From Ruminococcus sp. (GTDB lineage Bacteria; Bacillota; Clostridia; Oscillospirales; Acutalibacteraceae), in NCBI GenBank assembly GCA_017380355.1, contig JAFOED010000069.1, forward strand, positions 1-11,324: DNA of 11,324 nucleotides, given 5' to 3'. Under the pieces are notes generated by a model. That model was not told the origin of the DNA and did not search any database. It saw nothing but the letters and a program-made list of their open reading frames with translations. Each line of letters begins with the position of its first letter. Positions within the stretch are counted from its first letter, which is position 1. Position numbers and translations under genes: made by a program. Positions 5,446 through 11,324 of this stretch are shown here, one piece after another.

Positions 5446-6225
5446 TTACTGACCAAAAGCGGTGAGAAAAGCTTTAAGACGTTCTGTTTTCGGGTTATCA
5501 AAAATCTCAGGTGGTCCCTGCTCTGCGATAACACCCTCGTCCATAAAGATGATTTTATCACTTACTTCTTTTGCAAAGTTCATCTCGTGGGTTACGATTA
5601 CCATAGTGCAGTCGCCGTCTTTAAGAGAACGGATAACCTTTAACACTTCACCGGTAAGCTCAGGGTCGAGAGCAGAAGTCGGCTCGTCGAAGCACAGAAT
5701 CTTCGGATTCAGCGCAAGCGCACGAGCGATAGCCACTCGCTGCTGCTGACCGCCACTAAGCTGACAAGGATACATATCAATACGCGAAGTCATACCGACT
5801 CTCTCGATAATTTCTCTCGCGTTTTCTTCGATTTCAGCGAAGATTGCTTTCTTGTTCGCACGAAAATCCGGTCTGTTCTTAGCGAGAAGCTTCGGAGCAA
5901 GACAAACATTATCAAGCACTGTGTACTGTGGAAAAAGATTGAAATTCTGGAACACAAGTCCGAAATTCAGCTGTCGGTTTCTAAGCTCTTTTGCGTTAAG
6001 TTTCTTATCGGTTTTAGCATCAAAAACGCACTCACCATCAACGTATATTTCGCCGTTTTCAGGAGTTTCGAGAAAGTTCAGACAACGAAGTAATGTTGTC
6101 TTACCCGAGCCTGATGAACCGATAATAGACAGCGCCTCACCTTTTTCGAGTGAAAAATCAATGCCTTTGAGGACTTCTACTCTGCCGAAATTTTTAGTAA
6201 TATTTTTAACTTCTAATACAGCCAT
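5446..6225 (-). CDS. Polar amino acid ABC transporter ATPase (operon 2)
   Basis: A 259-residue GlnQ/HisP-type ATPase. Walker A is GSSGSGKT (36-43), Q-loop Q93 (LVFQNFNLFPQYT), signature LSGGQ (156-160), Walker B ILCFDEP (176-182), switch histidine H213. Compared with the ATPase of operon 1 it carries about ten extra residues around 112-134 (between the Q-loop and the signature), rich in charged residues. The start has AGGAGG within easy reach, in the 11-bp gap after the permease stop. Last gene of the operon, ended by the terminator at 5408-5432. The two ATPases are paralogues but clearly diverged, so the two operons are not a recent duplication. Confidence 0.95.
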   Translation of the reverse strand: MAVLEVKNITKNFGRVEVLKGIDFSLEKGEALSIIGSSGSGKTTLLRCLNFLETPENGEIYVDGECVFDAKTDKKLNAKELRNRQLNFGLVFQNFNLFPQYTVLDNVCLAPKLLAKNRPDFRANKKAIFAEIEENAREIIERVGMTSRIDMYPCQLSGGQQQRVAIARALALNPKILCFDEPTSALDPELTGEVLKVIRSLKDGDCTMVIVTHEMNFAKEVSDKIIFMDEGVIAEQGPPEIFDNPKTERLKAFLTAFGQ

Positions 6226-6236
6226 AGTAACCCTCC

Positions 6237-6917
6237 TCAGTTCTTATAATAATCAAGCTTTTTCTCGATGTAACCAAACAGTAAAGTAAGAGCACCGCAG
6301 AATAGCAGATAGAATGCACCAGAATAGAACAACGGCCAGATAAGAGCGTTTACGCTGACGTATTCAAACGATTTACCTAAGATTTCTTTGTGCTGTGTGC
6401 CAAGGAACATCAGCGCGCCTACGATACGAACAAGAGATGTATCCTTTACTAAAGTGATAATCTCGTTGCCCATAGGCGGAATAATGTGCTTAACTACCTG
6501 AAGCAGTACAACTTTAAAGAAAACCTGCCCTTTTGTCATACCTAAAACGTGGCCTGCTTCGTACTGACCGCGTGAAATCGACTCGATACCACCTCTGTAA
6601 ATTTCAGAGAAGTAGCAAGCGTAGTTGATAATAAACGCAATCATAACGCCAACAGAGTTTTCGTAAAACTGCTGACCGAACACAAGACCCGGACCATAAA
6701 CGAGGACGAGTATTTGTAAAAGAAGTGGAGTGCCTCTTATTACCCACACAAAACATCTGACAACTAAAGAAATAGGCTTAATTTTGCTGGCGCTTCCGAA
6801 CGTCACAACAAGGCCAAGCGGAATTGCGGCAACTAAAGTCACAGCAAAAATCAAAAATGTAGTGAGAAAGCCCTCTAAAAGTGTGAGTGTTACTGATAAA
6901 AATGATACAGAACCCAT
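6237..6917 (-). CDS. Polar amino acid ABC transporter permease (operon 2)
   Basis: A 226-residue membrane permease of the HisM/GlnP family. WVIRGTPLLLQ (58-68) and the EAA loop (YFSEIYRGGI at 102-111, EAGHVLGM at 120-127, GNEIITLVKDTSL at 150-162) are present. The first helix (about 14-38) begins near the N-terminus, unlike the operon 1 permease with its 45-residue extension. The ribosome site is comparatively weak (AAAGG, eight bases upstream), consistent with lower expression than the lipoprotein gene before it. A hairpin at 6954-6986 lies in the gap between those two genes. Substrate specificity is not readable here. Confidence 0.94.
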   Translation of the reverse strand: MGSVSFLSVTLTLLEGFLTTFLIFAVTLVAAIPLGLVVTFGSASKIKPISLVVRCFVWVIRGTPLLLQILVLVYGPGLVFGQQFYENSVGVMIAFIINYACYFSEIYRGGIESISRGQYEAGHVLGMTKGQVFFKVVLLQVVKHIIPPMGNEIITLVKDTSLVRIVGALMFLGTQHKEILGKSFEYVSVNALIWPLFYSGAFYLLFCGALTLLFGYIEKKLDYYKN

Positions 6918-6953
6918 GGCTTTGCCTTTCTAAATTACTCTCTAAAACGACCC

Positions 6954-6986
6954 AAAAGGCAGGCATGGAGTACATGTCTGCCTTTT
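6954..6986 (-). promoter_or_regulatory. Intercistronic hairpin between binding protein and permease
   Basis: Arms AAAAGGCAGGCAT (6954-6966) and ATGTCTGCCTTTT (6974-6986) pair over 13 positions with one non-Watson-Crick pair (G-U on the plus strand, A-C on the mRNA), 7-nt loop. On the mRNA the stem ends in TTTT, so it may be a leaky terminator as well as a 3'-end stabiliser. Its position matches the 4297-4325 hairpin of operon 1. Confidence 0.6.
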
Positions 6987-7029
6987 AGTATCATAAATTT
7001 AATATGCTTTAAAATTACTATACTTTAAA

Positions 7030-7863
7030 TTACTTAATGAGGTTGTCTCTGAGATCGTACTTAGAAGCGATTGCTTCGAGTGTGCCGTCAGCGATAAAGC
7101 CTTCTGTAATCTCGTTAACCTTAGCAACTAAGTCAGAATCTGTACGGAAACCGATACCATACTCTTCAACAGCGAGGTCAAGACCATCGATAACCATAAG
7201 GTCAGCGTAGTCGCCGTTGCCTACCATTGCTAAAGCAACTGTGTAGTCAACAACACAAGCGTCAGCTGTGAGAGCCTTAACAGCCATTAATGCTGAAGTC
7301 TGTACTTCTGACTCAACGTAAGCAGTAGTCTTTAAGTTCTCGTCAGCCTGGATAGCAGACTCACCTGCTGATGCTTTCTCTGCTGTAAGTGTAGCAGCTT
7401 TAAGAGAAGCTGTGTCCTTGTACTTATCAGCATCAGCCTTACGGATAACAACAACCTGCTTGTTTAAGATGTATGGTGTTGTGAAATCGAGCTGTTCCTC
7501 ACGCTCTTCTGTGATTGTGAAGCCGTTCCAGATACAGTCGATGTCTTTAGCGTTTAAGTTAACTTCTTTTGTATCCCAGTTAATCTCAATAAACTCTGGC
7601 TCAACACCGAGTTCTTCACAAACGAGCTTTGCATACTCTGTATCAAAGCCAACGAACTCGCCGTTCTCGTCTGTGTAGTTCATAGGATCATATACTGTGT
7701 AACCGATCTTGAGTTTGCCGTTTGCTTTAACGTACTCGTAATCTGTCATAGCGCTGTCCTTTGTTGCGTCTGCGTCAGCATCTGTACCAGCATTTGTGCC
7801 ACAGCCTACAAATAAAGCGCTCATCATTAAGATAGCTAAAACTAAAGCGATAATTTTTTTCAT
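7030..7863 (-). CDS. Polar amino acid-binding lipoprotein (operon 2)
   Basis: A 277-residue family 3 solute-binding protein anchored by a lipobox LFVGC with C21 as the lipidated cysteine, followed by a linker of Asp, Ala and Thr (22-40). Signatures are LKIGYTVYDPMNYTDENGEF (51-70), WNGFTITEEREEQLDF (112-127, R121 at the carboxylate position), VVDYTVALAMV (204-214, D206) and the C-terminal EEYGIGFRTDSDL. The ligand-entry segment (VYDPMNY) differs from AFPPYEF in the operon 1 lipoprotein, suggesting a different amino acid. The start has GGAGG at good spacing. First gene of its operon; the promoter at 7896-7924 contains a dyad. Confidence 0.94.
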   Translation of the reverse strand: MKKIIALVLAILMMSALFVGCGTNAGTDADADATKDSAMTDYEYVKANGKLKIGYTVYDPMNYTDENGEFVGFDTEYAKLVCEELGVEPEFIEINWDTKEVNLNAKDIDCIWNGFTITEEREEQLDFTTPYILNKQVVVIRKADADKYKDTASLKAATLTAEKASAGESAIQADENLKTTAYVESEVQTSALMAVKALTADACVVDYTVALAMVGNGDYADLMVIDGLDLAVEEYGIGFRTDSDLVAKVNEITEGFIADGTLEAIASKYDLRDNLIK

Positions 7864-7895
7864 TGTTTTTTCCTCCGAATTTTTAATGTGTTATC

Positions 7896-7924
7896 ATTTT
7901 AGCGTATTAGCACGCTAAAGTCAA
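7896..7924 (-). promoter_or_regulatory. Promoter of ABC operon 2 with embedded operator-like dyad
   Basis: Minus-strand TTGACT (7919-7924), 17-bp spacer, TAAAAT (7896-7901). A perfect 8-bp inverted repeat TTTAGCGT-N6-ACGCTAAA (7898-7919) fills the spacer and touches both boxes, the usual place for a repressor site. About 33 bp from the start codon. Confidence 0.72.
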
Positions 7925-7945
7925 GCGTTGCAAGTTCCAACTAAT

Positions 7946-7981
7946 GTGCAAAAAACGACAATGTTTTTGTATATTTTGCAC
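7946..7981. repeat. Widely spaced inverted repeat upstream of operon 2 promoter
   Basis: GTGCAAAA (7946-7953) and TTTTGCAC (7974-7981) are perfect inverted 8-mers, 20 bp apart, i.e. centred about 40 bp upstream of the -35 box. Half-site spacing of about 28 bp centre to centre is compatible with an activator binding two turns of helix, but this is inference. Confidence 0.4.
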
Positions 7982-7986
7982 TAAAA

Positions 7987-8041
7987 AACGCAAATCCACA
8001 TCCTGTGATATCAAAATCGCAGAATAATACAGATTTGCGTT
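7987..8041 (-). terminator. Long-loop terminator after the Mbeg1-like hydrolase gene
   Basis: AACGCAAATC (7987-7996) and GATTTGCGTT (8032-8041) form a perfect 10-bp stem enclosing 35 nt, with a smaller imperfect hairpin inside (8003-8009 with 8016-8022). The minus strand continues into TTTTAG, giving a run of six T with the end of the stem. It lies between the hydrolase gene and the operon 2 promoter. Confidence 0.65.
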
Positions 8042-8163
8042 ATTTCTAATTTAGAATTATATATTAATTTTTATGCGTTTAAAGAATTATATAAACTTTA
8101 TTATTCTTTACTGGAATAATATTTAGTGTTTAATTTCTTATACAGAATTATCAACGTTTCACT
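8042..8163. other. AT-rich 3' untranslated stretch
   Basis: No gene seen. It contains a short palindrome TTCTAA-N-TTAGAA (8044-8056), of which a copy also occurs after the hemolysin III gene (293-305), and an 8-bp inverted repeat TATTATTC/GAATAATA (8099-8106, 8114-8121) without a U-tract. Confidence 0.4.
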
Positions 8164-9282
8164 CTACTTGGAGGTGAAAATATCGAGTCCTGTGCGAGCG
8201 AGAGTTCGGTCCTTTACTATTACAGCGACGCGCTTGATGATGCTCTGTACAAGTTTTTTGTCCTCGTCAGACACAGCACTCTTCTTTATAAGGTCAAACA
8301 CCTTCGGTATAGAGTCCATCGACTTAAGCTCGGTCAGGGTCTTAATATCAGAGTTTTCAACTATACCACCTATCATTTTTGTTAACTGTTTTCGTTCATC
8401 AAAGTCCATACTCTCGATGAGCTCTTCGATAATCGCCTGTGAGTTAAGACCACGGTTAGAACGGGAGCGCATACGAGAAAGCTTAGTTCCAAGCACCATC
8501 CACGAGTAGGTCATATGCTGTTCAATCGAGTTATGCTTTACACTTTCGACTACTATCTGCTGTGTAGAACTGCACAGCAACATTCCGACAACTGACGCGT
8601 CTACTACGTACTTAATGGTTTTCGGCACAACGAGTTTGTACTCTTCGCTGTCGACAAAATCGCCGTAAAAACCAGGTCCGTCGAAATCGTAAACCTGTTT
8701 TACTCTGTCCCTGTATATATCATAAATATGTGCAGCTGCCCACACAGCGAGGTTACCGCCTTTTGAGTGACCAACAGAATAAATCGGTTTTTCAGGAATC
8801 GACTCCGCGATTTCGCAGATATATCGACGCGCATATTTCTGTGCAGGAATTATACCGACAGCCATATTCAGGTCTTCCTGCCATCCGACGATGGTATCAT
8901 CAGTTCCTCTGAACGCAACAACGACCTGACCCTCTGGCAACACAAACGTACACGCAGAAAACTGTGTGCGTTCTTCAAGGTTAGTTATCGTTTTGTAGTA
9001 CATCACCTTTACGTCTTTATAGCGCTGTGACATGGCACATTTATTAAACAGAGGTAAAAACATACTACCAAAGCACTTAACTTTTTTTACATACGAGTAA
9101 ACTTCATTAAGAGTCGGCGCACTCGCTAAATTTGCAGTTGTGACAAACGGAGCTGAAGTAAGCTCCATATAAGAAAGCGTCGAAAAAACAAGGCAGTCGA
9201 CTTCGTTTAGCCCATCGAAAGAAAACGGAATGTCACCTCGCCAGTCAAGGTAATCGAGCATAGTGGATTTTGAAGTTTTCAT
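8164..9282 (-). CDS. Mbeg1-like (DUF2974) alpha/beta hydrolase
   Basis: A 372-residue protein with no signal peptide, a lipase-like alpha/beta hydrolase of the DUF2974/Mbeg1-like family. FRGTDDTIVGWQEDLNMA (124-141) corresponds to the oxyanion-side block, GHSKGGNLA (171-179) is the nucleophile elbow with S173, and FDGPGF (200-205) is the following conserved block with D201. H249 or H256 in KHNSIEQHMTYSW would supply the catalytic histidine. Residues about 275-365 form a charged, probably helical C-terminal region. Substrate is unknown; family members are usually annotated as putative lipases or esterases. The start is the ATG with AGGAG eight bases upstream; an in-frame upstream start (9312) would overlap the -10 box. 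Single gene with its own promoter and terminator, so not obviously part of the phage lysis cassette next to it. Confidence 0.88.
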   Translation of the reverse strand: MKTSKSTMLDYLDWRGDIPFSFDGLNEVDCLVFSTLSYMELTSAPFVTTANLASAPTLNEVYSYVKKVKCFGSMFLPLFNKCAMSQRYKDVKVMYYKTITNLEERTQFSACTFVLPEGQVVVAFRGTDDTIVGWQEDLNMAVGIIPAQKYARRYICEIAESIPEKPIYSVGHSKGGNLAVWAAAHIYDIYRDRVKQVYDFDGPGFYGDFVDSEEYKLVVPKTIKYVVDASVVGMLLCSSTQQIVVESVKHNSIEQHMTYSWMVLGTKLSRMRSRSNRGLNSQAIIEELIESMDFDERKQLTKMIGGIVENSDIKTLTELKSMDSIPKVFDLIKKSAVSDEDKKLVQSIIKRVAVIVKDRTLARTGLDIFTSK

Positions 9283-9302
9283 AACATCACTCCTATGCCT
9301 AT

Positions 9303-9331
9303 ATATTAGCACAATAATTTTGACTTAACAA
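9303..9331 (-). promoter_or_regulatory. Extended -10 promoter of the Mbeg1-like gene
   Basis: Minus-strand TTGTTA (9326-9331), 17-bp spacer, TAATAT (9303-9308) preceded by TGC (extended -10). It lies between the endolysin terminator and the hydrolase start, showing that the hydrolase is transcribed separately from the lysis genes. Confidence 0.65.
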
Positions 9332-9342
9332 TATATAAAACA

Positions 9343-9369
9343 AAAAGGACGGTATAAAACCGCCCTTTT
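9343..9369 (-). terminator. Terminator of the phage lysis cassette
   Basis: On the minus strand AAAAGGGCGGT pairs with ACCGTCCTTTT (9359-9369 with 9343-9353, 11 positions, one G-U pair), 5-nt loop, followed by TGTTTTATAT. It begins about 28 bp after the endolysin stop. Confidence 0.82.
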
Positions 9370-9396
9370 CGAAAGAGGAAATTATTATTGCTTTAT

Positions 9397-10167
9397 TTAC
9401 TTTTTATATTCAGAAAGTAGCGCCGCCCACTTTGCGCGTTCGCACACGCCACTCACTCCGTGTTTGTCAAGTCCCTTTGCTTTTTCAAAGGTTTTCAGTG
9501 CATACTCGGTGTTTTCTCCGAAATCGCCATCGAGTACAAGGGCTTTGCCATCTTTTCCCTTATATCCCTTTGCATAAAGCAAGCACTGCATAGTAAGCAC
9601 CTGCTCCTTTTTGTTCTTCAGAGAGTCACGCCACAGTTTTGACATTTTTATATTGTATGTAGAGAACTTGATTTTCGGCTCTGCCTTATAAGAAGGTCTA
9701 CACGCACACGCAACCTGTGACATATATCGTGTACAGCGTTTTACTTCGCCGTTTTTTGTAGAGCCTGTGTTACCCTCTATGGTCGTAAGTGTACCGTCAT
9801 TGTTCACTGACTCAATAATACCTATGTGGTCGAGTGAATACATACCGCTAATCCACGTAGACTTTGCATCTGACCAGTGAAAAATCACGATGTCGCCTTT
9901 TTTGTAATTTTTAGTGACGAGTTTTCCTGCGTTTTTAAAATACCACGCCTGACATCCTACATTCGCAGTTTTTACGTAGAGCATATCGGACGCGTTAAGT
10001 TTATAAAATAACCACTGAATAAAAACTTCGCACCAGTCAAACTCAGACCCGCTGACATCCGTGCCGTAGTACCATTTATTATACTTACAGCGTTTTACGT
10101 CTGTCGCTTTTGTACCAATCTGCGAGCGTGCAAGCTCAAGCACCTGAGACGCTGTTATTTTTGCCAT
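9397..10167 (-). CDS. Phage endolysin, CHAP domain plus peptidoglycan-binding domain
   Basis: A 256-residue lysin without a signal peptide, so export through the holin is expected. Residues about 5-160 are a CHAP (NlpC/P60-like cysteine peptidase/amidase) domain: FDWCEVFIQW (43-52) with nucleophile C46, LDHIGIIE (112-119) with H114, and IEGNTG (130-135) with E131/N133 as the third polar position. Residues about 185-250 match PG_binding_1 (VLTMQCLLYAKGY, then LDGDFGENTEYALKTFEKAKGL). It cuts peptide bonds in the cell-wall stem or cross-bridge, by family. Eight cysteines (27, 46, 72, 145, 154, 156, 195, 242) are unusual. The ATG has AGGAG at good spacing; a GTG five codons upstream (10182) would overlap the holin gene. 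Only 4 bp separate it from the holin stop. Confidence 0.92.
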   Translation of the reverse strand: MAKITASQVLELARSQIGTKATDVKRCKYNKWYYGTDVSGSEFDWCEVFIQWLFYKLNASDMLYVKTANVGCQAWYFKNAGKLVTKNYKKGDIVIFHWSDAKSTWISGMYSLDHIGIIESVNNDGTLTTIEGNTGSTKNGEVKRCTRYMSQVACACRPSYKAEPKIKFSTYNIKMSKLWRDSLKNKKEQVLTMQCLLYAKGYKGKDGKALVLDGDFGENTEYALKTFEKAKGLDKHGVSGVCERAKWAALLSEYKK

Positions 10168-10171
10168 CTTA

Positions 10172-10414
10172 TCACTCCTCACTCTTTTTTAAGTATTCAA
10201 GGAAGCGCTGTGCTCGTAGTGCGTTTTTTGAGTAGCTGTTGTTGTACCAGAAACCAACCACAATAACAGCTATTTCAACCACAGTTTCAACGCACATCAG
10301 AATAAAACTTTCGTCGGTTTTTATTACATCGACGCCGAACTTCTCTAAAAAGAAATTCACAATCACAATTAAAATAAGCACAGTACGCACAATTGTAGAT
10401 TTACTGATTTTCAT
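10172..10414 (-). CDS. SPP1-family phage holin
   Basis: An 80-residue membrane protein with two predicted helices (about 9-23 and 38-56) joined by a short polar loop, then a GFWYNNSYSKNALRAQRFLEY segment (as FWYNNSYSKNA at 55-65) and a charged C-terminus. The W-x-NNS-x-(S/T)K-x-A motif and two-helix layout match the SPP1 holin family. It would form membrane lesions that release the endolysin at the end of the lytic cycle. AGGAG lies seven bases before the ATG. It sits between the XhlA-like gene (11-bp gap) and the endolysin gene (4-bp gap), the expected place in a Gram-positive phage lysis cassette. Confidence 0.85.
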   Translation of the reverse strand: MKISKSTIVRTVLILIVIVNFFLEKFGVDVIKTDESFILMCVETVVEIAVIVVGFWYNNSYSKNALRAQRFLEYLKKSEE

Positions 10415-10425
10415 ACCATTCTCCT

Positions 10426-10743
10426 TTACAAAAACATAAGCATAGCGCTCACAATCGCTCCACCTAAAGCAGCACCGATTGCGGCAAAAACGCTGTTTTT
10501 TATAACGTTGAAATTATTACTCGGGACCTGTTCGAGTCGCTCGAGTCTTTCGTTTAAGTCATTCTGGAGCTTTGCCATATGCTTCATATTAGTAGCCATA
10601 ATACCGACGTTTTTGACTAGTTCGTGCATCTGGGCGCTTGTTTTTTCCAGCATAAGAATACGGTTATTAAGGCGTTTGTGTTCATCCTCCATACGTCTGA
10701 CGTACTCGTTGTGCTCGGTACGTGAAATATAGTTATTATCCAT
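10426..10743 (-). CDS. XhlA-like hemolysin/lysis accessory membrane protein
   Basis: A 105-residue protein. Residues about 8-72 are highly charged and probably coiled coil (heptad-like HKRLNNRILMLEKT, then KLQNDLNERLERLEQ), and residues 84-105 form a single C-terminal helix with small-residue packing (AAIGAALGGAIVSA). This is the layout of XhlA (PBSX/phage hemolysin XhlA family), a membrane-associated partner of the holin in Bacillus-type lysis cassettes. The assignment rests on architecture and genome position rather than on motif identity; it could be another phage membrane protein of the same shape. AGGTGA precedes the ATG by seven bases and overlaps the stop codon of the tail-protein gene, so translation is probably coupled. 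Confidence 0.7.
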   Translation of the reverse strand: MDNNYISRTEHNEYVRRMEDEHKRLNNRILMLEKTSAQMHELVKNVGIMATNMKHMAKLQNDLNERLERLEQVPSNNFNVIKNSVFAAIGAALGGAIVSAMLMFL

Positions 10744-10752
10744 TCACGTCAC

Positions 10753-11118
10753 CTACTCTATCGGCTCGTTAACAGTGATAACTGATGTTTCGTCGATACC
10801 CCACGCAGATAAACGTATATAAGCCAAATCTGCACCATAGTCGATATAAAAACGAGTAAGGTTACCGTCACTGTCAAAAACAGGATTCATAGCTGTCTGT
10901 GATGAGGTTATACTGAATCCTGTAATCGGTGTTTTGTCGGCTTTGTATACGCCAATTATGTTGCCGTAGCTTTGTTCGTCAGGCATTGTGACATTCTTTA
11001 AATATATCGTACTGCCCGAAGCACATGGGATAAAGCCTGTAGTATAAGAATTTGCATCTGTACTTTCATTACCACCACGTAAATAGATACCCTTGGTGTA
11101 GCCTACTTCTTCAAGCAC
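10753..11118 (-). CDS. C-terminal part of a phage tail / receptor-binding protein, 5' disrupted
   Basis: The frame is open from 11250 down to 10753, but the only start-like codon before the conserved part is a GTG (11116-11118) without a ribosome site, and an in-frame TGA stands at 11251-11253. The translated part has a jelly-roll-like, Gly/Thr/Tyr-rich pattern (YTTGFIPCASGSTIYLKNV, then YIDYGADLAYIRLSAWGIDE, ending VITVNEPIE) as seen at the C-terminus of tail-fibre and baseplate proteins of gut Firmicutes phages. Position directly before XhlA, holin and endolysin supports this. A full protein would be several hundred residues, so the N-terminal part has been lost, inverted or mis-assembled. 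Family assignment is by resemblance only. Confidence 0.5.
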   Translation of the reverse strand: MLEEVGYTKGIYLRGGNESTDANSYTTGFIPCASGSTIYLKNVTMPDEQSYGNIIGVYKADKTPITGFSITSSQTAMNPVFDSDGNLTRFYIDYGADLAYIRLSAWGIDETSVITVNEPIE

Positions 11119-11160
11119 GTTAGTATAAGATGGTATATCAGGAATTTCACCCGATATTTT

Positions 11161-11324
11161 TGGAATAATGCTCTCAAAAAGAGAAATGAGCTGTGGTACA
11201 TAAAATATGTCTTCAACACAACTGCAAGAGCATTCTACCGCGATACAAGTTCACATATGACTTTCTTCTACGGAAGAATTCTGGTTGCCCTTACCTGGTA
11301 TGAATATCTTACAGGCGAGGATGC
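11161..11324 (+). pseudogene. Partial SGNH/DUF4886-like hydrolase C-terminus on opposite strand
   Basis: A plus-strand frame is open from about 11083 to the window end and becomes protein-like from roughly 11161: the segment YRDTSSHMTFFYGRILVALT followed by WYEYLTGED. The arrangement D-x-x-x-H, then G-R-x-x-x-A-L-T-W-Y-E-x-L-T-G, is what I recall from the C-terminus of DUF4886-type SGNH hydrolases, where the Asp and His belong to the catalytic set. There is no start codon with a ribosome site, the only in-frame ATG (11257) lies inside the conserved segment, and the frame runs off the window. It is antisense to the 5' extension of the tail-protein frame. Call is tentative. Confidence 0.35.

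Noticed and set aside
5852..6289. Plus-strand open frame of 145 codons
   Set aside because: It lies antisense to the operon 2 ATPase, whose motifs are intact, and has no ribosome site or recognisable domain. The other plus-strand frames inside genes were rejected for the same reason.
2756..7863. The two ABC operons as a recent tandem duplication
   Set aside because: The gene order is the same, but the ATPases, permeases and lipoproteins differ throughout in length, pocket segments and regulatory DNA, so an old paralogous relationship or independent acquisition fits better.
9283..9312. Upstream start for the Mbeg1-like hydrolase
   Set aside because: It overlaps the -10 box, while the ATG at 9280-9282 has AGGAG at correct spacing.
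10168..10182. GTG start for the endolysin
   Set aside because: The downstream ATG has AGGAG at ideal spacing, and the GTG codon itself precedes that ribosome site. It remains possible but less likely.
11116..11118. GTG as a genuine start for the tail-protein fragment
   Set aside because: No Shine-Dalgarno sequence lies upstream, and protein-like sequence continues upstream in the same frame, so the gene is better seen as 5' disrupted.

Overview
The window looks like chromosomal DNA of a low-to-moderate GC Gram-positive anaerobe, most likely class Clostridia (Bacillota). The evidence is strong AGGAGG-type ribosome binding sites, sigma-A style promoters with 17-bp spacers, stem-loop/U-tract terminators, Clostridia-style lipoprotein signal peptides, and gene families typical of gut Firmicutes (DegV, hemolysin III, Mbeg1-like hydrolase, paired polar amino acid ABC transporters). 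Species was not determined. Every well-supported gene lies on the minus strand, so transcription runs from high to low coordinates.

Layout in the direction of transcription. About 11118 to 9397 is the late end of a phage-derived region: the C-terminal part of a tail/receptor-binding protein, an XhlA-like membrane protein, an SPP1-type holin and a CHAP endolysin with a peptidoglycan-binding tail, closed by a terminator at 9343-9369. Next is a monocistronic alpha/beta hydrolase of the DUF2974/Mbeg1 type (9282 to 8164) with its own promoter and terminator. Two complete polar amino acid ABC importers follow, each in the order lipoprotein, permease, ATPase: operon 2 (7863 to 5446) and operon 1 (5113 to 2756). 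Both have a dyad overlapping the promoter, a hairpin between lipoprotein and permease genes, and a terminator at the end. Then come an XRE-type regulator with four predicted membrane helices (2630 to 2049), a translationally coupled degV / hemolysin III pair (1874 to 319), and a bidirectional terminator (226-264).

The left end holds the least explained element. A near-consensus minus-strand promoter (185-213) drives about 145 nt of structured RNA. It contains a 5' hairpin, a Shine-Dalgarno site, a nine-codon ORF lying inside a stem, and a compound hairpin followed by a U-tract. This resembles an attenuator leader for a gene beyond position 1, or a free-standing small RNA/peptide gene.

The right end is also irregular. 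The tail-protein reading frame loses its 5' end at an in-frame stop (11251-11253) and has no credible start. The last ~160 bases instead encode, on the plus strand, what looks like the C-terminus of an SGNH/DUF4886-type hydrolase. That suggests an inversion, a deletion or an assembly join.

Functionally, most of the window is nutrient uptake (two amino acid importers), lipid-linked functions (DegV fatty-acid binding, Mbeg1 hydrolase, hemolysin III membrane protein) and a phage lysis cassette. No CRISPR array, tRNA, rRNA, transposase or integrase was seen. No complete new defence system is visible; the novelty candidates are the structured leader, the strand flip and the promoter dyads.
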